Shown here piece by piece: positions 13,480 to 26,100 of a stretch of 64,000 bases of DNA (its first letter is position 1; each line of letters starts with the position of its first letter). Under the pieces are notes generated by a model. The model ran no database searches and was not told where the DNA came from. It saw nothing but the letters and a program-made list of their open reading frames with translations. A program made the translations under genes and the position numbers. Source of the DNA: Strigamia acuminata (lineage: Eukaryota; Arthropoda; Chilopoda; Geophilomorpha; Linotaeniidae). Location: contig OX442317.1 in assembly GCA_949358305.1 (NCBI GenBank), positions 9,428,186 to 9,492,185 of the forward strand. Direction: 5' to 3'.

Positions 13480-14600
13480 TTTGGAGTTGTTTTTATTCCC
13501 CCCCCCCCCCCCAATATTTTTCGGATTATCATCAAATTATTTCAATATTTTTTAGTTTACAAATTCTAATTTTTAAAAACGTATATATTTTGGTTTCTCT
13601 TTTTACTACTAATTACAAAAATTACAGTGGCTAAGTTGGCATAACATTATTACTTGTTAGTTTTCCTCGTTTTCTGTTTCCTTTCTTGGAAAACAAAATT
13701 ATTTTGACAGTATATTTTTCAAACAAATACATTTATATTTCCAGACACGAATAAATTAAAATTTAAAATAGATTCAAGTGTGTTTACACACAACTTTTTA
13801 AAATCAATAAAGAATTTTAATAATTCGTGTTTACATGTTGAATGCCGTTTTCTTTTTTTTTAACCGATGGAATTTGCTCGATTCAACCTCCTTTATATTT
13901 TTCCCACAAAAATTGAAAACAAATAAATAAACAAATAAAACCAAACCGAAAAATGTAATATTTCCAAATCTAAATCACTAATTCCCACCACAACTAAAAC
14001 CATTTTCATCTTTTAATTAATTTTCCCTCTTTGACTCATGGAATTTTCCACATAAATGCCAATATCGGAATAACCAACCGAAAAAAACCGTAAGCCCACT
14101 GAAAACATTCCAATAAACTCATTTTCCAAATCCAAAAATCAACAAACTCAAATTCAGACCTAAAACACCAAAAAATTCACCAAAAATACCAAAAAATCTT
14201 CAGAAAACACTAAAAACCAATTTCTAAACCCAATTCAAAGGTAAGAAATCACAAATTACACCTAATAAATCCTAAAAAAACACAATATCGCCATAGAAAT
14301 ATGATTTTACACCTCAAAAAACTTGTGAAACCAGTTATTCACCTTTTATTCTATTTTTGCACTAACATCTGCTCGATACCTCATAATAATTCAACGTTAA
14401 AAAGAAGAAGAAAAACTAGAAACATCAGTTAGCCTAGGAATTTGATGTAAACAAGGAAAAGCACCCCCTTGTTGTTGATTTCCTTGCAAACACACATGTA
14501 GTGCAGTGAAATCTACCCCTTTTTTAAACAGGTAAGACGCTCGAGAGAGAGAGCGAGAGATTTGTACCATTTGTACCCTTTTCTTTTGATTGTTGCTCAG
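13480..14600. other. No recognisable gene
   Basis: AT-rich, A-rich sequence. A (GA)-rich stretch is near 14543. Nothing coding is seen. Confidence 0.4.
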
Positions 14601-14682
14601 AAAGCCGTGTTGGTCGAAATGGCTTTCGAGCTATAATCAAAAGTTGAGGAGGGCAAATACGCAGCAACCGAAGATAATTTAC

Positions 14683-14809
14683 CAACGATCATAATAATTC
14701 GCTTCTTGGCTTCTTGATGAAGAAAACATATATTCGAATTACGCACGTCCGTTATTCCACGTATGACCTTCGTTTCGCCATCCAACGATACAAAATCTTG
14801 GCCGAACAT
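14683..14809 (-). CDS. Orphan first coding exon, unknown protein
   Basis: On the minus strand a 54-nt intron (donor TTC then GTGAGT at 14863; acceptor TTTTTAG at 14810) separates an upstream non-coding exon (about 14864-14950) from this one. The exon opens directly with ATG and encodes about 42 residues beginning MFGQDFVSLDGETKVIRG. It ends at a candidate donor (ATCGTTG then GTAAAT). If the donor is not used, the frame runs on to a stop at 14597, for 70 residues in all. The upstream exon carries a stop in frame with this ATG, which supports the start. I do not recognise the product, and the next exon was not identified. Confidence 0.4.
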
Positions 14810-14959
14810 CTAAAAACACAAATACACATCACAAACAAATTCGCAGAAACGAATAAAACTCACGAAATTGATGAAAACGTGTTTTTTCCCTCCAATTCAC
14901 TTCGTCCAAACACGACAAAAAATGGCGCCCTAAGTGAAAAATGAGCGTTAAATACGGAA

Positions 14960-17570
14960 CTTAAAACTGACGTCATAAATCCTCAAATCTGTAAAATTCG
15001 ATCAAAAATACTTACGATATTGTTATGTAATTTTATTCCGGAATGGTGTCGTTATTATATTTAAGAATTTATACGACCTCCCAGACTGGCTAAAAAGGGT
15101 CCACGAACGAGGGGTAAAGAGTGAGGGAGGATTAAAAAAAGAAACGGGTACGGCCAGACGTCACATATCGGTCCAGACAGACCAAATATCGCACAAAAAA
15201 TGATGTGAATGAATGAAGGGGGTCTAGGAATTGCACTGTTAGTCTACACTGGTGTGGCTTGATGAAATTCTCTTTTTTATTCCCCCCCTCGAGCCCCAAC
15301 CCCCCAACCCCCAACCTTTATTTCGCGAAAAACGAACCACGTGAAACCAGACACTTTTTTTAAGCTCGAATGGTCATTTGATTTAAATTTAAAGAAAAAT
15401 TTAAACGAGACAATACAAGTGTATTTAAGAAATGCTTCGTGTGTTTTAACATTTTGCCACCAGGGCGGTGCCGAGTTCAGAAATTAAAAATTTAAACACA
15501 AATCGTAATTTTAAATAGAAATATTACACTAAAAAAAAAATCCCAATTTTGGAAAAAATAAAATAAAATAAAACCATAAAATTCTAACAAATTCACAAAA
15601 ATAAAACTCGAATAAAGACGATCCAAAAATGCAACATGGCGGCGCGCACGCCGTACCCCATAATTTGACCTTTTATCATTTTTTTCTCCCCAAAAATTCA
15701 ACTGTTCACTTGAATCTTCTCATTTTTCTGTGTTCAAACAAAGTGGGTGGGACATGGAGAGGGTTCCGCGAGCCTCGGGCTCACGTGCATCCAGTTGCAT
15801 ACTGTCCGAGTTCGAGTTTCATGTTTCCCTTTGCGATGCCATCTGTTGGTGGCTACCCCCTTTTTTACATTTCGTTTTTTTCTCCTTTTCTTATCCCCTC
15901 TGTCCTCTTTTTTTTGGCCCCTTACACCGAGGTGAACACAAAAAAAGAAAAGGGGAGGAGAATTGCTTACTTGCATTTCCTGATTGGCTACCAAAGACGT
16001 CCCCTCTTTTCTTAGGGGTCCACTGACGTGAGGTGGTAACGGGATTTGTACGTGACCTTAAGAATGAGAAGCGAAAATGCATTTTTCTTATTCGTTATTC
16101 CGTGAGCTACTTCTCTGCACACAACAAACACATTCGTGTAATTCTGGAAGCCGGAGGACGATACGATACGTTCAGGATAAAAATAGCATTTCTTTTGTTA
16201 TTTCTCTTGTTTGCGAAGAAATATGTGAAATAAAATTATTCGAAGTGTGGATTAATGTTTATGGATAAATTATATTTATAAAGATGAAATGCTAGCGACG
16301 GGATGACGCTTCAGTTATAAGAAAGTGCGGAGATGATTTTAAGCCTAAAATGGAATGTTCACAAACATTGAATTGAATAAGGGAATTAAATAAATAAAAT
16401 TGGATGCTTGCAAGTGTTTTATATTCATTCTTAACAGCTAAATGTTTGGTCATTGGAATTGGCTTGGAATTGGCGAGATATTTGATTCTAATGCTTCAAA
16501 ATCTAACGTCGGTATCGATATCCACAATTGGAGAATTGTAAAATCATTAATTTAATCCAAATTCGAAAAACAGATAAAAGGCTGGAAACCTAAATGTGGA
16601 ATGGTTGAAATAACGAGTGAAACAATGGTTGTAACTGGTTATAACAGTAGTTGCAGCAGTGGTTGTAACAAATAACGATTGCATATTTATACCAGTGCTC
16701 GACATTTTGTATTTTGACACAAAATTAAATTGTGCTTTCTAGACCAGTGAGAAGCTTATTTTAATTACCTTCCAAATTAACTAATCAAATTAATATCACT
16801 ACAAACTCAATCCACATCCACATCCTTCGCTAGACAAAATCTCTCCAAGAAATCTCCCATCTTTTTAATAATATTATACTAAACCAATCCACATCCTATT
16901 GCAAAGCAAACACTTTTTATCAACATATAAAAAAAACCAGCCAATAAAATCTCAGATTTGAATTAGTCCTAGAAAAGTGGCGTCGAATCCCCGAAATTGA
17001 AAAGACGAATTGCAAATACGAATCTAAGAAACATATATAAAAAAACGAGGGATAAAAATGTCCCCCTCATTTTTGTGAGGGGAGAAAGCAAACCAGACAC
17101 AGTGAGTGAGTAGCCGACCGGTATGGCAGCTGATCACTTAGATTAAGCAAGGTGCGGCTTCATCAAACCAAAAAGACCCCTTCGAAGGGTCTGTAATATA
17201 TGTTAGGGGATCAAAAAAGGGAAAGGAAAAAGGGAAAAGGGAAAAAAAAAACATAACGCAAGATTTCTCTTTCTTGTCTGGGCCAATACTGGTCTCGTTT
17301 TACTCCAGTTGTCAAATTAAAATTTCAATTCAAATTTCAGACGTTTTTGTGCACTGCCATCTTTTGTCCCCGAATAAAAATGCCTCACCTTTCTTCCTCG
17401 TATATTTCTTTTGACTAACATGGCGCCATCTATTGCCGACCATTCAAACGTTTATTTGATTTTTGGATATTTTCGTGACAAATTGCTCAAATGTTTTAAC
17501 TAGTTACAAGTCCCTGACATACGAACGAGTTCAGTTCCAAAAATGCAAAGGTGTGGAAGGTGTTAATTAA
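14960..17570. other. No recognised gene; promoter-like island and 5S-like patch
   Basis: A GC-richer island at 15620-16060 contains ATGGCGGC and CACGTG words and looks promoter-like. Around 17110-17165 a 40-50-nt patch (GATCACTTAGATTAAGCAAG and flanks) resembles the internal control region of 5S rRNA, but the molecule is not complete. The rest is AT-rich without coding signal. Confidence 0.35.
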
Positions 17571-17576
17571 TAAAGA

Positions 17577-17869
17577 TACCGTATTTTGCGGACGGTAAGA
17601 CGTACCCCAAATTTATCAGTCAATTTTTATAAAAAAAAAATAGGACTAAAAAGCACACGGACAATTTTTATTAAAAAAAATATGTTATTATTACTAAAAA
17701 TTCTTAAATTTTATTTTTAATTATTATTTTCATAATTCCCCGATTTATTTTCGTGGGAATCCCTGAATTGATTTTATGGGATTCCCCGATTTGCCATAAT
17801 TTCGGTGTCGAATATTTGGTCGACTTTTCAAAGAAAAAAAGTGAGTATTATGGTCCGCAAAATATGGTA
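17577..17869. mobile_element. Small TIR element (MITE), 293 bp
   Basis: The ends are inverted copies: TACCGTATTTTGCGGAC on the left, and the complement of TACCATATTTTGCGGAC on the right. The interior is AT-rich with three GATTCCCCGATTT-like words and no transposase. A related word (TACCGTATATTTCTTCG) occurs at about 8108, suggesting a dispersed family. A TA target duplication is possible but cannot be separated from the repeat ends. Confidence 0.6.
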
Positions 17870-18144
17870 CATACCGTATTAAACAAAATCTTAAATCTTA
17901 CTTCGAAAAACACAACAGCTGGCATACGGTGCTACTTGTAGACAGGCAAACTAACTTACGCACTGACACGAAATTTGAAGTTCGTAGCTCGAATGTCGGG
18001 GACTCACTGCAGTTGGGAAATGAAATCTAATCCATGTAATCATGTTTAAAGCGTGTGTTTTTTGTTTAAAAAAATGACATTTTAATATTTTTATTATTTT
18101 TTTATAAATTATAATTTATTATATACAGTCGGTAGCCTGAATTT

Positions 18145-19987
18145 TCATTTCCACGGTTTGGATTTGCTAGAAATGTTCGAAGTTTGACTTTTCGAGCCAC
18201 GTGTTGTCGTATTGGTCAATTTGGACGCCGATTCCAACGACGGGGTCACCGAAGAAGAATTGCAGCTCGCAGTTGGACCAAAACCGATCAGGTATTTCTC
18301 CAAATGATTCAAATGTAAAATAAAATTAAAGAAAACAATAAAAAAAGCAAATTTCAAATAAATATTCGCAAACAAATCAAGGATATCGTCAGGTGTGAAC
18401 GAATTTCTCATCGGTTCCCTCAAATTGGACGTGGAGGACGATTTCTTCAATTTCAAACCGCCCCACGAAGGCACCCCGGTTAATAACCCTTTGGGAAACT
18501 TTTCCAGAGCGAATTTAAGTCCGCCCGACAGCATGTAAACGTTGTCGTAACCGCGTTGCACCAACGTCGTCGCAACTTTGGCCGCGCGGGTTTCGTCTTC
18601 GTCGTACAAAACGATTATTTTCTTCTCTTTATTTTTCTAAAAACAAATTAATTCATTAATTCATTAATTAATATATTTTTGTAATAAATTCGTACAAATG
18701 CCAATAGACTTTTCGATTCGAAATTCATCGTTCGTGCCAACATGCTCGTCGGGTAATTTTCAGCTGAAATTAATTTTTCGTTTATTTTATTATTTTTTTT
18801 TGTTTTAAGTATTGTTTGTTTGTGCCTGTAATCATGTGACATTGGGCAAAATCTTCGGGTTCTCGCGCATCGAGTAATAAATATGGTTCTTCTTGATCGG
18901 TTGTACAAATTCCCAAGTTTTCGGCCGGTCCATCGTCGTACGAATCCATCTCGCCCACGCCGCCGATCACGCTCTGCAGAGTTGATTTCGGGGTTCGAGG
19001 TCGATTCGTATTCGAGTCATTATCGCTTTTAACAGGATTCACGTCACCGCACATCAAATTTTCTTCGGGTACTAAAGAAAAACAAAAAAAAAACAGTTAA
19101 AATTGGAAAATTAACCAAAAAAGAAGAAAAAATCAATAAAAATTAGAAAAATCAACAAAAGAATTAGAAAAAAATCGATAAAAATCAGAAAATTAACAGA
19201 AAAACATCAGAAAATCAAAAACATTAACAAAAAAAAAAAAAAAATCAATAAAAACTAGAAATTTAACAGTAAAAATAAATAAATCAGTAAAAATAAAAAA
19301 ATCAACAAAAATAATTTTAAAAAAATCAGTAAAAATCAGAAAATCAACAGAAAATAAACAAAGAAAAAAATTTTTACAAAGAATTTCCGAACCAGGAATC
19401 TTTTCTTCGTCGGCATTTAATTTAATTTTCGCAACTTCCAAAATCTAGAATTAAAAAAAAATAAAAAAATAAAAAAAAATAAAAATCAATAACAACAACA
19501 ACATTAAACTCACTAAGCTGACAAAAGTGGGTAATTTTATTCTTTTAAACAGTTCGTCCTTGCGGTATTTGAAATCTGCAAGGAACAAAACATTTGGTGG
19601 TTGACTTGTTGTGCATTTAGAAGAAAAGAATTTCATCGATTTTGGAAGCGGGCCAAAAAGCAATTTAAACAAAACCAAATAAACATCATAAATCGATTAA
19701 TTCCACCTACTTCGACGCATTTCTTCCATCGTTTCCAAATGGCGACGCAAACTGGCACCTAAGGACGATATTTTTATCAAATTACAAAACTGTTCTCGCA
19801 AAAATGCATTAAAAATATGGAGCGAAAACGACCGGTGTCGACAACAGGTTTCACGTTCTTGTACCGCGGATTATCCGGCATTTTCCTGTTTAACGCCTGA
19901 AATCGTAACAAAACGAATGTAAACGGGTCTTGAATTAATTTTTGCGCTTAAACTTACGAAATCCGACGGTTTTTTAACGTGGGACAT
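18145..19987 (-). CDS. Cep41: Centrosomal protein of 41 kDa (CEP41)
   Basis: CEP41 is a basal-body and ciliary protein with a rhodanese-like domain, linked in vertebrates to tubulin glutamylation. Minus-strand exons: 19958-19987, 19833-19896, 19711-19758, 19514-19575, 19393-19444, 18826-19071, 18696-18763, and 18145-18636, with phases agreeing throughout. Family landmarks in order: NPRYK near residue 17; KDELFKR near 52; STLQSVIGGVGEMDS; LLLDAREPEDF and CHMIT (rhodanese core); IIVLYDEDE; MLSGGL; FTPDDI; and the C-terminal SKPWK. The predicted product is 353 aa, or 329 aa if an internal 72-nt GC-AG segment (18298-18369) is removed; family proteins are about 370 aa. Intron 6 (donor at 18825) also begins with GC. 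The rhodanese active-site position is not evidently catalytic. Confidence 0.93.
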
Positions 19988-20094
19988 TTCAAACCGTTGT
20001 TTGTTTTTTTGTATTTGTTCCGTTTTGCCCTGGTGAGAAAATTGAAACACTACTTGGAAAATGCACCGTTAGATGGCGAGGGGATTGTATCGCA
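19988..20094. promoter_or_regulatory. Bidirectional promoter between CEP41 and the MDR gene
   Basis: Only 107 bp separate the divergent start codons, so both 5' UTRs and core promoters must lie here or extend into the first exons. The segment contains TTAGATGGCGAGGGG just ahead of the plus-strand ATG. No TATA box is evident. Confidence 0.7.
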
Positions 20095-22567
20095 ATGGCG
20101 GTTAACCTGGGAAAAGCGATGTTGACATCAATGGTGAGAAGTAACACATCGAAACATTTATTTCAGCGATGGATAAAATCTGGGAAAAATTTATCAGTTC
20201 GGTTTGACTCGTATAAAGCTGCTGTTCTAAAAAAAATTGGGGAAGATTTAGAGATTAAGAGCGTGTCGGCCCCAAAATCCATCGCTAAGGATGAAGTGAG
20301 TCGAAAAAATAAAATAAATAAACAAAAGTAATAAGTCAGATTAAATAAATAACTTTAGGTAAGAATAAACACCGAAGCGTGCGGCATCAACTTATCGGAC
20401 GTGTATCTATGTTCGGGAGAGTACGAATTAAAGCCCAAATTGCCATACTACCCAGGTGAAATTATAGCGTAGTACAGAGATTTATTCAATTTGTTATCAA
20501 TTTTCGTGCAAAAATTTGAAAAATTTTTACTTTGTTGTCAATTTTTATGAAGAATTAGAAGATTTATTCAAATTTTTTTGTCTTTTGTTTTGAATAATTT
20601 AAAGATTTATTCAAGTTGTTGTCAATTTTGTGCAAATATTTGAGATTTTTCACTTTTTGGTCAATTTTAGTAAGAAAATTGACGATTTATTCAATAACCT
20701 GTCAATTTTAGAGCTCTATTCTACTCATTTAGCCATAATTTCCAATTTTCCTTTCCGAATTGTAGGATACGAAGTGTCGGGAACGGTAGCCGAAGTTGGT
20801 TCAGCGGTAGAAAATTTCCGACCCGGAGACAGAGTTGTGGCCATCAATAAAGATAAAAATGGAGGTCTGGCCGAACAGTGCATCGCACCTGCCAAAGTAC
20901 AATTAAAAACACACTTTTTAAAAATAATTAATTTACGGTAATTTAATTTAATTTAAATCTAGGATGTGTGGACATTGCCGCCAAACGTGAGTTACGTCGA
21001 CGCGGCTTCTCTCGTTTGTAACTACGGACTGGGATATTTATCGATGGCGCGAAGAGCGAACATAAACAAAGAGTAAAAAGTGAATTATTATATCTAAACG
21101 TTATTTTATATTAATAATTTAAAACCGTTTCAATTCTGCAGCGACGTTGTGGTGGTGACGGCCATGTCTGGAGGTCTCGGTTTGGCCGCGCTCGACTTAG
21201 CGGCCCGCGTTTACCGGACCAAAGTCATCGGCATTTGTCGGTCGAATGATCATTGTGACATCATGAGGAAGAAAGGCGCGTGGTCGACCGTGGTGCCGGG
21301 GAAAAAGGGAAGCGTGGTCAAGTTGGTTCACGACGTGGCGGGAAAAAATGGAGTCAAAATCGTGTTCGACGGCGTTGGTGGAGACATGTTTAGCGACGTC
21401 GTCCAATGGTCGGTTGGTTGACTGTTGGTTAAAAATCTGATGGAATGGTTCGACAATGGGAAAGTTTTGGTGTTCTACAACTTTGTAATTGGAAATTTTG
21501 CTCTAAATTCGACGAATGACCGTGGAAATGCGATGAGGTCATTTGTGTGGTTGCGATTAAATTTCCATCCAACTGTTTTATCAGATTTTTTGTTGTTTCC
21601 TAGGGTGACTAGATTTTTGGCAGGACAAAAAGTTAATTTTTAAATTGAAACACAGTTTTGATACAAAATTTCAAGAGTTTATTCATAAAAATTCAAAAAT
21701 TTTATAAATTTCATAAACATTTTGATGACATTTTCAAAATTTTATAATTTTCCCAATATTTTTGGAAAATTTTGATAAAATTTGTGAATTTTCATAAAAA
21801 TTCTGATAAAATTTGTGAATTTTCATAAAAATTCTGATAAAATTTGTGAATTTTCATAAAAAGTCTGATAAAATTTGTGAATTTTCATAAAAATTCTGTT
21901 AAAATTTGTGAATTTTCATAAAAATTCTGTTAAAATTTGTGAATTTTCATAAAAATTCTGATAAAATTTGTGAATTTTCATAAAAATTCTGATAAAATTT
22001 GTGAATTTTTATTAAAATTCTGATAAAATTTGATAATTTCCCTAAAAATTTTGATAAAATTTGAGAATTTTCACAATTTTTTTTTTTATAAAATTTACAA
22101 TTTTCTTAATAATTCTGCAAAGTTTTGATAAAATAGCTGTCCCCAAGCCTCCGGAGCGTCTGGTCACCCCACGTTCCTCGATTTTAACGTTGATTTTGCG
22201 CTTTCCAGCGTGTCGCACGAAGGATCTGTTATCGTGGCGGGATTCGCTTCCAAAATAATCCCAACCATCAAAACCAGCATTCTGTTACCACAATCCTTCT
22301 CCTTAATCGGAGTCTCCCTGGCCCATTATCGAGAATACGCCCAAGACATCTACCGCGAAACCATCGAAGAAGTCATCAAAATGGCCGAAGACAAATTCAT
22401 CGAACCTCACATTTCCGCCACGTTTCCTCTGGAAAAGGTACAAAATAAATACCAACAACAAATCTCCTTAACATCTCCAAACCCTTATTTAGGTGAACGA
22501 AGCTTTCGAGTACGTAGCGGATGGAAAAGCCATAGGAAAAGTCGTCGTAACAACCAAAGCCACATAA
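20095..22567 (+). CDS. Quinone oxidoreductase-like MDR protein, probably mitochondrial
   Basis: This is an NADPH-dependent medium-chain dehydrogenase/reductase of the zinc-free quinone-oxidoreductase branch. Exons: 20095-20295, 20359-20455, 20766-20896, 20963-21072, 21142-21408, 22209-22437, and 22493-22567, for 369 aa with consistent phases. The N-terminus (about 45 residues rich in Arg, Lys and Ser, with no acid until Asp) looks like a mitochondrial presequence. Next come the GroES-like part with INLSDVYLCSGEY and YPGYEVSGTVAEVG (near residues 78 and 98), the dinucleotide-binding motif SGGLGLAA (near 190), and GKNGVKIVFDGVGG. The C-terminus is EYVADGKAIGKVVV. The closest family I can name is 'quinone oxidoreductase-like protein 2', and the exact substrate is unknown. 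An AATAAA signal lies near 22600. It is divergent from CEP41 and may be co-expressed, which is an inference. Confidence 0.9.
21665..22075. repeat. Intronic 31-32-bp minisatellite
   Basis: Inside the fifth intron of the MDR gene, TTTGTGAATTTTCATAAAAA plus TTCTGATAAAA repeats about nine times at a period of about 32 bp, with looser copies on both sides. Confidence 0.9.
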
Positions 22568-22619
22568 AAAAATAAATGAGACAAAAATTCTAGTGTACAA
22601 TAAAACAACTAAATTATGA

Positions 22620-23030
22620 ATAAAATAAAAATTAAATAAAAACGACTACGATACTTTGGAAAAGATCACACATTGAAATTGTCATTGAAATTGTTCATTA
22701 AAGAAGGATTTTCACCCGCGATGTCGACCCCAAAAACTTGTTCCACCAAATATTGACCCCTTGATACAGTGACTCATTTTCCACGATCAAAAAAAAATTT
22801 GTCATCTTTATTTCATTGTTTCTATTAAAAATGCATTAACTGGCATCCATTCCCATTTCCCACCCTATTAGGCCTCGTATGGATTAAAGTGAAATGTCAA
22901 TGCCTTTTTGTTAATGAATTAGAGGTCAGAAGGGGGGAAAAAAAGGAACTTTTAAAGTTAGCTGCGGGGCAATAGGTTGGTGGATCCCCAATAGACAAAC
23001 TCAGCCACATTTTCATTATAGTCTGTTGGC
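22620..23030. other. Intergenic spacer
   Basis: AT-rich spacer between the MDR gene and the first chitin-binding gene. It probably includes the promoter of the latter. No other feature is seen. Confidence 0.5.
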
Positions 23031-23166
23031 TTTTTTATGATTTTCAGGACACTGGTAAGTGCTCTTATTAGGTCTCAATTAACATTTATGGATGTTTTTT
23101 TTTTCGTGTTTATTTTCAGCCATGGATTTTACGTATTAATTTGCACAGACAAATTGCAATGTCAAA

Positions 23167-26100
23167 ATGAAGTTTTTATTGTGGGGTAAGCCAGCAAGAT
23201 TAATTTTTCGATTTTCCTTTCTTTATTTAAAAAATTGTAGATAGTTGACTCGTTTTGTGGTTTTTGCATGAAACGAGGGATCCACAAAGAGGGAAAAAAG
23301 TTTAATTTTTACTTATCAATTTGACCGAGTTTTCGCTGTAAATGAGTTTTGTTTGAACTCCGTGAACTTTCGCTTTAATTCATTGCACTTGCCGTTTGCT
23401 CCAATTAATTTTTTTGCTCGCCAGATTGTTGCAGTGATTTGCGCTATGATTTATCACGGGTTTTCAGATTTATTGATGCAATAATTTTAAACAACGAGTT
23501 GAGAGGATTGTTGCTAGGCAAAACATTCTGCGACATCTACTGGGGATATTTTACAAGAGTTAAGACTAAAGATTTCTAAATCTTGTAAGGATTTGTAAGA
23601 TTTACATCGTTTTGTTGTTGATTTTTTTTAAACATTTTAAGATTTGGATTAAGATTTGATAAAATGTAGGAAACAAGTTAAACCGGAAGTAATTCCGTAA
23701 AGATTTTATTGCGGTGCAAAAAACTTCCGCTAGATGGCGCTTTAAATCCAGATCGTGATTATGACACCAACTCCAAAGTATATTGTTACGCGTCCGATGA
23801 TCGGTCAACACTAACGAGAATAAAACAGCAATTGTTCTTCAACGATCCGTGTTCCACTTCTCGGAACCCGAGCCGGAGAATTTTGAAAATTTTGAAAATT
23901 TAAGATCCAAAATTGCCATTTTTATTTATTTAAAAATAATTTCCATATTCATATATTCTTTTCTCCCATCTTATTCTAGTTACCATTCTTGCGTTTGTTG
24001 AAAGTGGTCCACCAAATTTCAACGTGTACGAACCTCCCGAAACATCATTTACATGTAGCGGGAAAGTAGTGGGTGGATATTACGCCGACCCGGAAGCCAG
24101 TTGTCAACTCTTCCACATTTGTGTTCCACTAGACGAAACCAAGGTTCAATGAACTTTCGCTATTCTTTCAATAATATTTCAATAACGAGGTACAGTCTAG
24201 CGTGTGTTGTTTATTACAAGGTGCAAGATTTTCGCTTTCTTTGTCCCAACGACACCCTTTTCGATCAAGAGAACTTTGTGTGCGCCGACTGGAGAGATGT
24301 CGACTGCACGCAGGCAACACATTTCTACGACAAAAATCTGGACCTGTTTAAGCCGACCGAAGAGGAGGTGGAGCACGCGCATCTGCACCAGACCCACGAG
24401 GAAGTGAGAAGGAAGAGGCAGTTGTTCGAGTCTCCACTGTCACCAACTGAAGAATTGGCGCGAACCAAGTAGAATAACAATATATTGCTTTCTGATTGCT
24501 GCGTTATTGCTTTCTAATTGTCTCGCAGTTTTTCCTGTCACAACAGAAGTGGTTATTTTGCTGATCTGGAGACGAACTGCACCACTTTTCACATTTGTTT
24601 GCAAGGCCAACAAGGACATTCCACATTTCAGTGCCTGAATGCAACTGCTTTTGACCAAACCAGACTCTTTTGCAGACCCAAGTTACAAGTCATCTGTTCC
24701 GCAGTAAGTGATTTATTCGCCGAGTTTTCGCGGGACGATCACCACAGAACTTTACAGAACTTATACGTGCCGCTACTGTTGATTTTAGATGGAGGAATAA
24801 CTCGTAGATTTCAATAGGTTTAAGAGTGTTTATTCGCGCACGATACCACACGACTTGCACACGTTAACGCTACCAAACTGGAAGTTACGTTAAGCGTTCA
24901 AAGTTGAGGAGACGCTCATACAGAAAAATGGCGGAAGGGCAGTCCTGTAGTGATCGTCCTAGGTTTTTGAAATGATAATGCTTCATTTGTAATTACCACC
25001 ACTAGGTGGCATTAAATTAAAGTTAAATTGCAATTCAACATCTATAGGTACATTCATGGTCAATAAAAACTTCCTTCAGTTTAGCTGTTTCAAGTTTATC
25101 TATCATTATTTGCCCGGTCTATCTTTTAATACTGTTGTCAGGGTAAGACGAGAGCCCGGATCAAGATTGATGTCATTGAATCTCAATGGATTTTTATAAA
25201 CTTAAAACAGTTAAATTAAAGGGAATTTTTTTGTCCACGACTGTACATTCAATCGTGAACCAAGGATAACATGGACATGTATCTGTGTTATTTCCTATTG
25301 ATTCGTTGTTCTGTGCGCTGATTGGATGACAGCGATGTCATGCATTGCTTGCCAACTAACAAGTAAGCATGTTTGTTACTGTTGTCATTCCAGAATACAG
25401 TGAGGCTGTACAGTATATTATGTGGTGCCATCAATGACAAAACGCACTGAACATGTTATCCTTTGAATGTGATTCAATCCTCAAAAGATGAACTGATTTA
25501 TCGTCTGAAATTACTTCTCTAAACATGATATGACGACTTTTTTTTACATCATATCTCTGAGAAGTCAACTTAAAAGAATTCAAATAAAACGATTAAGGTT
25601 AATTGAAATTGAAATTTCAAAAATGACTTCTGTTCGGCACCTGCTATTGGCTATTCCTATCTACTCTTTCAGCCATCTTTTTTAGTTCAGTTCAGTATTT
25701 AGCACGTTGTGATTCACTTGTTTAAGTAATTTAAGGAAAAGAGAATTCGTCTTTTGGAGATTAAATCCAACAGAATTAACGCAACCCAATAAATTGAATT
25801 TCTGTATAGCGTGTAGCTGGATTAGAAATAGATTTACCATGGAAGGAAACTTTACACACAAAAAATGCACACTTTCTATATCGATGGATGTTTGGGAGGA
25901 GTCGTACTTCATAAAACATTTCACGTGAACTTTTAATTAGTCTTATTCACCAAAAGAGGAGTCAACACAGAGCAAAAACTAAATAGATGAATCCTACAAA
26001 TTTGACCCAAAATGTGAATTAGATCCATACACTTTTTATAATATATTTTTCATTCTTTTTAAATTGCAATGAGGTAAGTAAGTTTTATATAAATAATAAA

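Noticed and set aside
12880-13555. 196-codon Phe/Leu/Ile-rich open frame
   Set aside because: It is the translation of a stop-free minisatellite unit, not a gene.
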